From: Aeromicrobium sp. Leaf245
GTDB taxonomy: Bacteria > Actinomycetota > Actinomycetes > Propionibacteriales > Nocardioidaceae
Direction: 5' to 3'
NCBI RefSeq assembly: GCF_942548115.1
Contig: NZ_OW824151.1
Coordinates: 496,001-560,000 of the forward strand
Length of the DNA: 64,000 bases
Below the pieces are notes generated by a model that had not been told where the DNA came from, made no database searches, and saw only the letters and a program-made list of their open reading frames with translations. Positions 1 to 11,231 of the stretch are shown here, one piece after another (the stretch's first letter is position 1; each line of letters starts with the position of its first letter). The position numbers were made by a program, and so were the translations under genes.

Positions 1-80
1 AGGTCGACCTGGGAATCTCCCGGTCCGCCCGGTTTCCCCACGTCTGCACGGGTTGCTTTCCGTGCAGACGTGGGAAAGCC
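1..80. repeat. Family A palindrome-hairpin element, copy A1 (cut by window edge)
   Basis: The window opens inside a palindrome whose core AGGTCGACCT is followed by GGGAATC. A second hairpin follows: arms 31-51 and 60-80 pair over 21 bp with two mismatches around an 8-base loop GTTGCTTT. The same two-part arrangement recurs at 1028-1117 and 55283-55360. It sits just past the stop codon of the minus-strand gene ending at 97, so a terminator role is possible. Confidence 0.75.
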
Positions 81-96
81 GTGCAGCAGACCGGGG

Positions 97-963
97 TCAG
101 GCCTCGACCGGGTGCTCGGGCGGCGTCATGGCCCAGCGGATGGACCGGGTCACCACCTCGCCGCCCAGCCGGACGGCACTCGCCTCGGCCACCGGGAGCC
201 AGGGCAGGCGAAGCGGCCAGCGCGACCAGCGCGGCATCAGCCCGACGCCGGCCGCGGCGAGCACGCCGTACGGGACGCGGATGGCCAGCGGCACGGGCGG
301 GTGGACGAGCAGGTACCGCACGGTTCGTCGGGCCGCCTCGGTGCTCTCGAGCTCCGGCCGGAACGCCTCGAGGGCGGCCTCCAGCTCGGCGACCGACTCC
401 GGGACGTCGCTCGCCCCGAGCTCGCGTGCCACCACGGCGGCCTCGCGGACGTAGGCGTCGCGCCCCTCGGCGTCCAGCGGCTGGTGTCCGTACCGGTCGT
501 GGGCGCGCAGGAAGCTGTCGACCTCGGCCACGTGCACCCAGCGCAGCAGGTGCGGGTCCGAGGCCCGGTACGGCCGGCCGTCGGGTGCGACGCCCTCGAT
601 CGTGTCGTGCACGGCGCGCACCGCGCGGATGGCCCGCGCTGCGTCGGCGTCGGTGCCGAAGGTCGTGACCGCGAGGAAGCCGCTCGTGCGCTGGAGCCGG
701 CCCCAAGGGTCGCCGCGGAAGCCGGAGTGCTGGTCGACCGCTGCCATCGCGAGCGGGTGCAGCGACTGCAGCAGCAGCGCACGGATGCCACCCACGAACA
801 TCGACGCGTCGCCGTGGACCGTCGCGATCGCGGAGTCGGGAGCGAATCGGCGCGGTCCGGGCGCGAACATGATCCGCTCGCGTCGGGCCGGCCCCTCGTC
901 GCCCGCGACTCGCGCGAAGATCGTCGCTCCGAGGGTCGAGCGTGCAGAGGTCAGCGGCTTCAT
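97..963 (-). CDS. Oxygenase MpaB family (DUF2236) protein
   Basis: A 288-residue cytoplasmic protein recognisable as the DUF2236/MpaB family by its conserved pattern: an N-terminal GDASMFVGG segment, then LLQSLHPLAMAAV, a histidine-containing HLLRWVHVAEVDSF block and a C-terminal helical part. Family members are haem- or metal-dependent oxygenase-like proteins, including the latex-clearing protein relatives; the substrate here is unknown. I take the ATG at 963 rather than an upstream GTG frame extension because a GACACT hexamer (970-975) lies exactly six bases before it, the leaderless promoter spacing seen throughout the window. The gene stands alone and is bracketed by inverted copies of the family A element. 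Confidence 0.85.
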   Translation of the reverse strand: MKPLTSARSTLGATIFARVAGDEGPARRERIMFAPGPRRFAPDSAIATVHGDASMFVGGIRALLLQSLHPLAMAAVDQHSGFRGDPWGRLQRTSGFLAVTTFGTDADAARAIRAVRAVHDTIEGVAPDGRPYRASDPHLLRWVHVAEVDSFLRAHDRYGHQPLDAEGRDAYVREAAVVARELGASDVPESVAELEAALEAFRPELESTEAARRTVRYLLVHPPVPLAIRVPYGVLAAAGVGLMPRWSRWPLRLPWLPVAEASAVRLGGEVVTRSIRWAMTPPEHPVEA

Positions 964-1027
964 CGCTCCAGTGTCACCCGGGGTGCGGCGTTGCACCCGC
1001 CGACCGGAACGGCGGACCACTCGCGCG

Positions 1028-1117
1028 CGGCTTCCTCACGAAGACACGGAAAGCAATCCGAGCAGACGTGAGGAAGCCGTGCGTGGTCGGAGATTCCCAG
1101 GTCGACCTGGGAATCTC
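1028..1117. repeat. Family A palindrome-hairpin element, copy A2
   Basis: Arms 1028-1040 and 1067-1079 form a perfect 13-bp stem (CGGCTTCCTCACG), and 1090-1117 is a perfect 28-base palindrome centred on AGGTCGACCT. The loop, read on the minus strand, contains an ATTGCTTTCCGTG stretch shared with A1 and A3. Orientation is opposite to A1. It lies 8 bases past the stop of the transporter gene and before the start of the DUF2236 gene. Confidence 0.8.
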
Positions 1118-1125
1118 TCACCCGG

Positions 1126-3809
<2,684 letters not shown>

Positions 3810-3810
<1 letters not shown>

Positions 3811-4907
3811 CAGAACCGCACCCTCGGGTCGACGAGCGCCACGATGACGTCGATGAGGAAGCTGGCCAGGCAGACCACGAGCGCGATGAGCGTGACGATG
3901 CCCTGCACGGCCAGGAAGTCTCGCGCCTTCAGGTACTCGGCGAGCATGTAGCCGATGCCCTTCCACTCGAAGGTGGTCTCGGTGAGCACGGCGCCGGCCA
4001 GCAGCATGGCGATCTGCATGCCCATGACGGTGACGACGGGCACGAGGGCGTTGCGGAACGCGACCTTGCGCACCACACGACCCTCGGAGATCCCTCGGGC
4101 GCGGGCCGCGGTCACGTACTCGGCGCGCAGCGTCTGCAGCAGGTTGATGCGCACGAGACGCAGGAACACGCCTCCGGTCAGCAGACCCAGGGCCAGCGCC
4201 GGCAGCAGCGCGTACTGGAGGACCTCGAGCACGTAGCCCGGGTCACCCCACAAGATGGCGTCGACGAGCAGGATGTTCGTCCGGGGCCTCACGTCCTGCA
4301 GGGTGAGCAGCGTGGTCGTGGAGGCCCGACCGGACGACGGCCAGCCGAACGGCGTGAACGCCAGCTTGAGCAGCAGGCCGACGAAGAACACCGGCGCCGC
4401 GTAGGCGACGATCGCGAACAGCCGCAGGGTCACGTCGGGCAGGCGGTCGCGGTACCGGGCGGCGAGCCGGCCGAGCGGGATGCCGATCGCGAAGGCCACC
4501 ACCAGGGCGTAGAGGGTGAGCTCGAGGGTCGCCGCGCCGTTGACCTTGAGGATCTGCGAGATCGGCTGGTTGTCGGTGAGCGTGGTGCCGAAGTCGCCGC
4601 GCACCAGACCCGACACGTACTCCCAGTACTGCACGAGCATGGGTCGGTCGAGGCCGGCGTCGGCCTTGCGCTGGGCGATCTGGTCGGGGGTCAGGCGTCC
4701 GCCCTGGGCTGCGGTGATCGGGTCGCCGATCACCCGCAGCAGCACGAACACGAGGGTGACGAGCACCCAGATCATCGGCACCACGAGGGCCAGACGCACC
4801 AGCAGGTAGCGCGCCAGGGGCGGCAGCCCCCGGCGGCGAGCGGGCGCGGGCCCCGATGACGGGGTGGCGGGCGGCTCGCCTGCGGCGAGCACCTCGGCGG
4901 AAGACAT
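3810..4907 (-). CDS. Oligopeptide ABC importer permease, DppB type
   Basis: A 365-residue inner-membrane permease. After a proline-rich cytosolic start, the first membrane helix (YLLVRLALVVPMIWVLVT) is followed by a large extracytoplasmic loop and five more helices, with the EAA loop at EYVTAARARGISEGRVV. The C-terminus DPRVRF is typical of the DppB family. I chose ATG 4907 because GAGGAG lies five bases upstream; an earlier in-frame start at 4952 has no such signal. It pairs with the permease half of the downstream fusion to form the channel for the peptide-binding protein encoded upstream. Confidence 0.92.
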
Positions 4908-5000
4908 GGGACTCCTCGGGGAGTGGGGTCGTGCAGGGACGTGCGGTGTCACAGGGTCGGCGTCACGGTGCTCGTGTCACCGGGGAGGGGCACGCGGAAG

Positions 5001-5038
5001 GGGGTGGGCCCGACCGAGGTCACGGTCCGGCCCACCCC
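5001..5038 (-). terminator. Intercistronic hairpin between binding protein and permease genes
   Basis: Arms 5001-5010 and 5029-5038 (GGGGTGGGCC / GGCCCACCCC) pair perfectly over 10 bp, with further inner pairing. It lies 11 bases past the binding-protein stop and has no U-run. In binding-protein-first operons such stems usually protect the upstream mRNA or cause partial termination, giving excess binding protein over permease. That role is inferred. Confidence 0.7.
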
Positions 5039-5048
5039 TCCGTCTGCG

Positions 5049-6632
5049 TCAGCCCTTCGAGAGCGACGAGAACCGGAACTTGAACGCCGCGTCGAGCGTG
5101 TCGTCCACGCCCTCGACGTCGTCGCCGGCCACGGCCACCTGGGCACCCGTCAGCAGCGGCAGGATCGGCACCTGCTGGGCGACCCGCTCCTGGACCTGCG
5201 CGAGCGTCTTCTCACGCTCGGCCTCGTCGGCCTGGGTCCGCTCGGTGTCGAGCAGCTTGGTCGTCGTGTCGTCCTCGTAGTGGGACTGCAGGAAGTTGTT
5301 CGGCGCGAAGAACGGCGTCAGGTAGTTGTCCGGGTCCGGGAAGTCCGGGAACCAGCCCAGCTGGTACATCGGGTAGGCGTCCTTCACCCGCTCCTCGGAG
5401 TAGGTGTTCCACTCGGTGGACTGCAGGTCCACCGTGAAGAGCTTCGTGGCCTCCAGCTGCCGCTTGACCATGGCGTACTCCTGGTCGGAGTTGGAGCCGT
5501 AGTGGTCCGGGTTGTACTGCAGCTTGAGGTCGACGGGCGTGTCCACGCCGGCGTCGTCGAGGAACTTCTTGGCCTTGGCCGCGTCGGGCTTCTCGCCGTA
5601 GAGTTCCTTGAACGGCTCCGTGGCGCCGGGCTGACCGTCGGGGACGGCCGAGTAGGCCGGCGTGAACGTGCCCTTGTAGACCTGCTCCGACAGCTCGGCG
5701 CGGTCGATCGAGCTGGCCATGGCCTGGCGGATCGCCGTCTTCTGCTCGTCGTCGTCGCCGGGCATCGTCTTGAGGTTGAACACGATGTAGCGCAGCTCGC
5801 CACCGTCGCCCTGGTGCACCTCCACGCCGTCGGCCTTCTCCAGGCTGGCGATGTCGGTGGGGGTGAGCGAGCGCCACGCCACGTCGATCTTGCCGTTCTG
5901 GACGTCGAGCTTGAGGTTGTTGGAGTCCGAGTAGTAGGTCAGGGTGACCGCGTCGTTCTCGGGCTCGCCGTAGGCGCCGTCGTACTTCTCGTTCTTGGTG
6001 AACTCGGCGAGCTCGTTCTTCGTGTACGACCCGATCGTGTACGGACCGGAGAAGCCCTGGGCCTTCACGGCGGCGTCGTCGTCGAGCACCTTGTCGGCGG
6101 GGTAGGTCTCCTCGTCGACGATCGGTCCGGCCGAGGTCACGAGCACCTGCGGGAACGTCACGTCGTTGGGGGCCGCGAGGGTGAACACGACGGTCTTGTC
6201 GTCGCGCGCCTCCACGCCCTTCATGGCCCCCAGCAGCGACGCCGGACCGTTCGGGTCGTTGATGTCGACGATCCGCTTGAACGAGAACGCCACGTCGGAG
6301 GCGGTCAGCTCGTTGCCGTTGGCGAACGTCAGTCCGTCCTTCATGGTGCAGACGTACTCGGTCGGCGTCTCGAAGTCGCAGCTCTCGGCGGCGTCGGGCG
6401 TGAGCTCGGTGCTGCCCGCCGGGAAGTTCAGCAGGTACTGGTAGGCCTGGGTCTGGATCTGCGTCGAGCCGTTGTCGTAGGCACCGGCCGGGTCGATCGA
6501 GACGACCTTGTCGGTGGTGCCGACGAGGATGCCGGCCTTCGTGTCGCCTGAGTTGCCTGCGCCGCAGGCGGCCAGGGTGACCCCGGCCAGTGTCGTCGCA
6601 GCGAGGACCGCTGCCCCCCGATGGATGTGCAT
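5049..6632 (-). CDS. ABC transporter substrate-binding lipoprotein, family 5 (peptide/nickel)
   Basis: A 527-residue exported lipoprotein. The N-terminus has a hydrophobic stretch ending in the lipobox LAAC (Cys23), so it should be lipid-anchored outside the cell membrane. Family 5 features include a YEYVCTMKDGLTFANG-like segment (the conserved KDGxxFxxG) and a C-terminal QVQERVAQQVPILPLL block. The start at 6632 has AGGAAGG seven bases upstream. It is first in the minus-strand importer operon and supplies oligopeptides or similar ligands to the permease pair. Specificity cannot be read from sequence alone. Confidence 0.93.
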   Translation of the reverse strand: MHIHRGAAVLAATTLAGVTLAACGAGNSGDTKAGILVGTTDKVVSIDPAGAYDNGSTQIQTQAYQYLLNFPAGSTELTPDAAESCDFETPTEYVCTMKDGLTFANGNELTASDVAFSFKRIVDINDPNGPASLLGAMKGVEARDDKTVVFTLAAPNDVTFPQVLVTSAGPIVDEETYPADKVLDDDAAVKAQGFSGPYTIGSYTKNELAEFTKNEKYDGAYGEPENDAVTLTYYSDSNNLKLDVQNGKIDVAWRSLTPTDIASLEKADGVEVHQGDGGELRYIVFNLKTMPGDDDEQKTAIRQAMASSIDRAELSEQVYKGTFTPAYSAVPDGQPGATEPFKELYGEKPDAAKAKKFLDDAGVDTPVDLKLQYNPDHYGSNSDQEYAMVKRQLEATKLFTVDLQSTEWNTYSEERVKDAYPMYQLGWFPDFPDPDNYLTPFFAPNNFLQSHYEDDTTTKLLDTERTQADEAEREKTLAQVQERVAQQVPILPLLTGAQVAVAGDDVEGVDDTLDAAFKFRFSSLSKG

Positions 6633-6885
6633 GCGCTGCCTTCCTGAGCAGGTGTGCCACGCGCGATGGTTGCGCGGATCATGGACTTCTCGGCACGCTA
6701 GTGGTGGCTCGCGCCCGCTGGAAGGGCGCGCAGGTTGCGTTTCGATGACGACGCGGTCGGTGCGCGCGGCCTCGCGTCATGACCGGGCGGCTGGGGACTC
6801 TCGCAGACATGTGTCCATCAGGTTCGGCTCAACCCCCTCCGTGGGAGCGGCCACAGCACTATCCTCCCTCGGGAGGGAGTCGTCG
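6633..6885. promoter_or_regulatory. Divergent promoter region of the importer operon and devS-like gene
   Basis: This 253-base gap separates two divergent operons. On the plus strand TATCCT at 6860-6865 is a good -10 element 20 bases before the kinase start, and the purine-rich GGGAGGGAG near 6871-6879 is its ribosome site. A GGGGACT half-site near 6812 resembles half of a DosR box, but no full inverted pair is present. Confidence 0.5.
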
Positions 6886-8508
6886 ATGAAGAAGAGCGGA
6901 GTGGGGTCGGAGCGTCAGAGCAGTCTGCTCGACGCTGTCGTCGCGCTGTCCCAGGACCTCTCCCTCGACAACGTCCTCCAGCGCATCGTCGACTCTGCCA
7001 GCGAGCTCGTCGGCGCAACCTACGGCTTCCTCGGCGTGCTCGACGGTCGCTCCTCGCACCGCCTCGGCACGTTCGCCGTGCACGGGCTCGACGCCGAGCA
7101 CCAGGACATGATCGGCCGCCTCCCGCAGGGCCAGGGCCTGCTCGGGCTGGTGATCGACCGGCCCGAGCCGCTGCGGGTCAACGACCTCAAGAACCATCCC
7201 GAGAGCGCGGGGTTCCCGCGACTCCACCCCGACATGACGTCGTTCCTCGGCGTGCCGATCCGCGTCCACGACCAGGTGTTCGGCAACCTCTACCTCACCG
7301 ACAAGCAGGGTGACGGCGGGTTCACGCCGGAGGACGAGGAGGTCGCGGTCGCGATCGCGTCGGCCGCGGGCGTCGTCATCGAGAACGCCCGGCTGTTCGA
7401 GCAGAGCGAGCAGCAGCGTCGGTGGCTGCGCGCCACCTCCGAGGTCGCCACGGCGTTGCTGCGCCCCATCTCCCGCCAGGCCGCCAGCCAGCTCATCGTC
7501 GAGCGGGTCCGCGACGTCGCCGGCGCCGGGGCTGCTGCCCTCGTCGTGCCCGACGACGACGGGCCGTTCGTAGTCACGGCCGCGGTGGGCATCGAGCCCG
7601 ACCCGGTGGGAATCCGTCCCGACATCCCGTTCCTGCGCGAGGTCGTCCGGTCGGGGCAGGCGGTGGTCATCACCGACGCCCTCCACGACGAGCGCATCGA
7701 CGACGACACGCTGGCCGCGCTCCCGGGGCTGCAGACGGTGCAGGCGCACCCGTTGCACTTCGAGGAGGGCACGGCGGTCCTCGTCATCGGGTGGTTCTCC
7801 GAGCAGATGTCGTCCACGTGGGCCCTCGACCCCGAGCTGCCGAACGGCTTCACCCAGCAGGCGGCCCTGGTCATGCAGGTGGTGCGGGCCCGCGAGACCC
7901 AGGCCAAGCTGGCGATCTTCGAGGACCGCGACCGCATCGGCCGCGACCTGCACGACCTGGTGATCCAGCGCCTGTTCGCCATCGGCCTCTCGCTCGACAG
8001 CGCCTCGGCCTCGGTCCCGCCGGCGGTCGGGGCTCGACTGTCCGACGCCGTCGACGGGCTCGACCAGACCATCAAGGAGATCCGTCGCACGATCTTCGAC
8101 CTCAGCTCTCCCACGGTGCCGGCCAACCTGCGGCTCGAGATCGACGCCATCGTCGGCGAGGCCGAGCGGATGCTCGGCTACCGCCCGACGGTGGAGACCA
8201 TCGGACCGGTCGAGAGCGTGGTGCCCGACATGGCGGCCGAGCAGCTGGCGGCCGTGCTCAAGGAGATCCTGTCGAACGTCGTGCGGCACTCCCACGCCGG
8301 TGAGGTCGCCATCGAGCTCGACGTCACCGACGACATCGTGCTCACCGTGACCGATGATGGACTCGGGCTCGATCCCGACCAGCCGTTCGGCAACGGACTG
8401 CGCAACATGAGGCACCGCGCCCAGAACCTGGGCGGCAGCTGCGAGTTCCTGGAGCCGTCGCACGGCGGCCTCCAGGTCCGCTGGAGCGTCCCGAAGTCGA
8501 TGCCGTGA
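6886..8508 (+). CDS. devS: GAF-domain sensor histidine kinase, DevS/DosT-like
   Basis: A 540-residue cytosolic kinase without membrane helices: GAF domain 1 about 25-168, GAF domain 2 about 190-335, a HisKA_3 dimerisation/phosphoacceptor block with GRDLHDLVIQRLFAIGL (His356), and a HATPase with the N box near LSNVVRHS and DDGLGLD. The layout and wording match actinobacterial DevS/DosS/DosT oxygen/redox sensors. His114, in a LHPDMTSFLGVP context, falls where I recall the DevS haem-ligand histidine, so haem binding is plausible but unproven. ATG 6886 is preferred over longer in-frame starts because of GGGAGGGAG upstream. The partner regulator follows 25 bases later. Confidence 0.88.
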   Translation: MKKSGVGSERQSSLLDAVVALSQDLSLDNVLQRIVDSASELVGATYGFLGVLDGRSSHRLGTFAVHGLDAEHQDMIGRLPQGQGLLGLVIDRPEPLRVNDLKNHPESAGFPRLHPDMTSFLGVPIRVHDQVFGNLYLTDKQGDGGFTPEDEEVAVAIASAAGVVIENARLFEQSEQQRRWLRATSEVATALLRPISRQAASQLIVERVRDVAGAGAAALVVPDDDGPFVVTAAVGIEPDPVGIRPDIPFLREVVRSGQAVVITDALHDERIDDDTLAALPGLQTVQAHPLHFEEGTAVLVIGWFSEQMSSTWALDPELPNGFTQQAALVMQVVRARETQAKLAIFEDRDRIGRDLHDLVIQRLFAIGLSLDSASASVPPAVGARLSDAVDGLDQTIKEIRRTIFDLSSPTVPANLRLEIDAIVGEAERMLGYRPTVETIGPVESVVPDMAAEQLAAVLKEILSNVVRHSHAGEVAIELDVTDDIVLTVTDDGLGLDPDQPFGNGLRNMRHRAQNLGGSCEFLEPSHGGLQVRWSVPKSMP

Positions 8509-8533
8509 TCCCCGCCAACGAAGGAACCCCCAC

Positions 8534-9181
8534 ATGAGCGAGTCCGTACGGATCTTCCTGCTCGACGACCACGAGATCGTCCGACGCGGCATCCGCGACC
8601 TCCTGGAGGCGCAGGACGGCCTGTCGGTCGTCGGCGAGGCCGGCACCGTCGGCGAGGCGCTCGAGCTCATCCCGACGCTGCTGCCCGACGTGGCGGTGCT
8701 CGACGCGCGCCTTCCCGACGGGTCGGGCATCGAGGTGTGCCGCGACGTCCGGGCCGCGCACCCGGAGGTCAACGTCATCATCCTGACGTCGTTCGACGAC
8801 GACGAGGCGCTGTTCTCCGCCATCATGGCCGGCGCCGCCGGCTACGCGCTCAAGCAGATCCGCGGCAACGACCTCGTCGACGCCGTCCGCCGGGTGGCCG
8901 ACGGCCAGTCGCTGCTCGACCCCGCGGTCACCGCCCAGGTCCTCGACCGGATCCGCAACGCGCCCGCGCCGAAGGACCCGCTCGCCGAGCTGACGGCACA
9001 GGAGCGCCGTATCCTCAGCCTCATCGGCCAGGGCATGACCAACCGCCAGATCGCCACCGAGATGTACCTCGCCGAGAAGACGGTCAAGAACTACGTCTCC
9101 CAGCTGCTCTCCAAGCTGGGCCTGCAGCGCCGCACCCAGGCCGCGGTGCTCGCCGAGAAGCACCGCCTCTCCGGGGACTGA
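8534..9181 (+). CDS. devR: NarL/LuxR-family response regulator, DevR/DosR-like
   Basis: A 215-residue DNA-binding response regulator. The receiver domain has the acidic pair DD at 11-12, phosphoacceptor Asp57 (VAVLDARLPDG) and a conserved Lys near GYALKQI. The C-terminal LuxR-type helix-turn-helix contains LTAQERRILSLIGQGMTNRQ and the recognition segment LAEKTVKNYVSQLL. These phrases closely match what I recall of Mycobacterium DosR. It is the cognate partner of the kinase encoded just upstream and probably controls a hypoxia or redox regulon. A Shine-Dalgarno AAGGAAC precedes the ATG. Confidence 0.9.
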   Translation: MSESVRIFLLDDHEIVRRGIRDLLEAQDGLSVVGEAGTVGEALELIPTLLPDVAVLDARLPDGSGIEVCRDVRAAHPEVNVIILTSFDDDEALFSAIMAGAAGYALKQIRGNDLVDAVRRVADGQSLLDPAVTAQVLDRIRNAPAPKDPLAELTAQERRILSLIGQGMTNRQIATEMYLAEKTVKNYVSQLLSKLGLQRRTQAAVLAEKHRLSGD

Positions 9182-9954
9182 CCCCTCCCTTCGGCCGGCT
9201 GGGCTTCCTCCTGGCCTGCGGCTGCGGTCGCTGGCTGGGTCTCGTCCTGCGGCCGCGTCTCCTGGCGGGGCTTCGGCTCGCTGCTGCGCTGCTCCGGCCG
9301 GGTCTCGGCTCGGTCTCCGAAAGGGGCCTCGACCGGCGGATGGGCTCCCTCTCGGCCGAGCTCCGGTGCCGCGGGCTGGTCCTGGGCCGTCGGAGGTAGG
9401 TCTCGCACCGAACCAGGTCGTCAGAGGTAGGTGACGCACCGAACCGGGCCGTCAGAGGTAGGTGACGCACCCCAAACGACTCGGATGCGGTGCGTCACCT
9501 ACCTCCCACTGCCCAAGACGGGTGAGAGGTAGGTAGCGCGCGGAATCGGAGCGTCAGAGGTAGGTGGCCCGCGGAATCGGAGCGTCAAAGGCAGGTGGCC
9601 CGCGGTATGGAGGTCTGTATCCGCGCGCCACCTACCTTCGCCCGGCGAATAACGCGCGCCACCTACCTCCCACTGCCTCAACCGACGCACGACGAGGCAA
9701 CGAGACGGTGAGCACGCCCCGAAAGCATCATTGACGTCCCCGCGCCCCGAGAACCCAGGCCGAGCACGCACCCCACCGCCGGTCGAGGCCCTTTCGGAGC
9801 GCAGGTCGACGCGGAGCCGCGGCAGCGCAGCCGCAGGACGAGACCCAGTCGAGCCAGCGCAGTCGCAGGACATGACGAACGCACGCCACCCACCCCCCGC
9901 CCACGTCACACCCGGACTCCCCCGCCCTTCGAGGACGCCCACTACCCTGGGGGC
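9182..9954. repeat. Family B inverted-repeat element, copy B1, with flanking 32-bp-type repeats
   Basis: No gene is supported in this 773-base gap. Imperfect terminal repeats at 9315-9339 and 9776-9799 (core GGCCTCGACCGGCGG) bound a 485-bp element. Inside, GAGGTAGGT-type motifs lie at 9393, 9424, 9455 and 9526, 9557, 9588 (forward), and reversed copies at 9497, 9630 and 9661; neighbours within each run are exactly 31 bp apart. Outside the termini are degenerate copies of GTCCTGCGGCTGCGCTGC. The same element, inverted, occurs at 57682-58162. Confidence 0.85.
9943..9948 (+). promoter_or_regulatory. -10 element TACCCT of glyA (leaderless spacing)
   Basis: TACCCT ends six bases before the glyA ATG, so transcription should begin at or within a base of the start codon. 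GGGGG between the two could still aid ribosome binding if initiation is slightly upstream. Confidence 0.6.
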
Positions 9955-11229
9955 ATGGACCTGAACCAGTCGCTCGCCGCGTTCGACCCCGACGTCGCGC
10001 GTCTCCTCGACGCCGAGCTGGAGCGCCAGCAGACGACGCTCGAGATGATCGCCTCGGAGAACTTCGCCCCCGTCGCCGCCCTGCAGGCGCAGGGCAGCGT
10101 GCTCACCAACAAGTACGCCGAGGGCTACCCGGGCAAGCGGTACTACGGCGGCTGCGAGGTCGTCGACGAGGTCGAGCAGATCGCGATCGACCGGCTGAAG
10201 CAGCTGTTCGACGCGGACTACGCGAACGTCCAGCCGCACTCGGGCGCCAGCGCCAATGCCGCCGTGCTGCACGCGATCGCCCGCGCGGGCGACACGATCA
10301 TGGGTCTGGACCTCGCCAACGGCGGCCACCTGACGCACGGCATGAAGATCAACTTCTCCGGCCGGCTGTACGAGGTCGTCCCGTACCACGTCGACGACGC
10401 CGGTCTGGTCGACATGGACGAGGTCCGCAGCCTCGCCCGCGAGCACTCGCCCAAGGTCATCATCGCCGGCTGGTCGGCCTACCCCCGTCAGCTCGACTTC
10501 GCCGCGTTCCGCGAGATCGCCGACGAGGTGGGTGCCTACCTGTGGGTCGACATGGCGCACTTCGCGGGCCTGGTCGCGGCCGGCCTGCACCCGTCGCCGC
10601 TGCCGCACGCGCACGTCGTCTCGAGCACCACGCACAAGACGCTCGGTGGTCCCCGCGGCGGCGTGATCCTGTCCAACGACCCCGAGCTGGTCAAGAAGCT
10701 CCAGTCCGCGGTGTTCCCCGGCCAGCAGGGCGGCCCGCTCGAGCACGTCATCGCCGCCAAGGCCGTCGCCTTCAAGATGGCGCTCGAGCCCGACTTCAAG
10801 GATCGCCAGCAGCGCACCATCGAGGGCGCACAGATCCTGGCCGAGCGGCTGCTCGCCGACGACGCCCGTGAGGCCGGCGTGCAGGTGCTGTCCGGCGGCA
10901 CCGACGTCCACCTCGTGCTGGTGGACCTGCGCGACAGCGAGCTCGACGGCCAGCAGGCCGAGGACCGGCTCCACGAGGTCGGTATCACGGTCAACCGCAA
11001 TGCGGTCCCGAACGACCCGCGGCCGCCGATGATCACGTCGGGACTGCGCATCGGCACGCCCGCACTCGCCACCCGCGGGTTCGGTGCCGAGGAGTTCCGT
11101 GAGGTCGCCGACGTCATCGCCGAGGCGCTCAAGCCGGGCGACATCGACGTCGAGGGTCTGCGCAAGCGGGTCACGACGCTTGCGGAGCGGTTCCCGCTCT
11201 ACCCGCACCTCACGCCCTTCACCTCCTGA
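9955..11229 (+). CDS. glyA: Serine hydroxymethyltransferase
   Basis: A 424-residue PLP enzyme interconverting serine and glycine with tetrahydrofolate as one-carbon carrier, the main cellular source of methylene-THF. Length and motifs are standard: MIASENF near 31-37, [13 protein letters not shown] (54-66), the PLP-binding lysine in [16 protein letters not shown] (Lys228), and the folate-site region [12 protein letters not shown]. Cytoplasmic, homodimer or tetramer by family knowledge. No glycine riboswitch precedes it, only the family B repeat and a leaderless promoter. The SURF1-like gene starts two bases after the stop and is likely cotranscribed. Confidence 0.97.
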   Translation: MDLNQSLAAFDPDVARLLDAELERQQTTLEMIASENFAPVAALQAQGSVLTNKYAEGYPGKRYYGGCEVVDEVEQIAIDRLKQLFDADYANVQPHSGASANAAVLHAIARAGDTIMGLDLANGGHLTHGMKINFSGRLYEVVPYHVDDAGLVDMDEVRSLAREHSPKVIIAGWSAYPRQLDFAAFREIADEVGAYLWVDMAHFAGLVAAGLHPSPLPHAHVVSSTTHKTLGGPRGGVILSNDPELVKKLQSAVFPGQQGGPLEHVIAAKAVAFKMALEPDFKDRQQRTIEGAQILAERLLADDAREAGVQVLSGGTDVHLVLVDLRDSELDGQQAEDRLHEVGITVNRNAVPNDPRPPMITSGLRIGTPALATRGFGAEEFREVADVIAEALKPGDIDVEGLRKRVTTLAERFPLYPHLTPFTS

Positions 11230-11231
11230 TC

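Noticed and set aside
6800-6835. DosR box in front of the DevS-like gene
   Set aside because: Only a GGGGACT half-site is present; the matching inverted half is missing.
9390-9670. CRISPR-like regular repeats in family B elements
   Set aside because: The period is regular at 31 bp, but the conserved part is only about 9-15 bases, copies occur in both orientations, there are no unique constant-length spacers and no cas genes.
9800-9954. Glycine riboswitch before glyA
   Set aside because: No tandem aptamer core; promoter spacing puts transcription start at the ATG.
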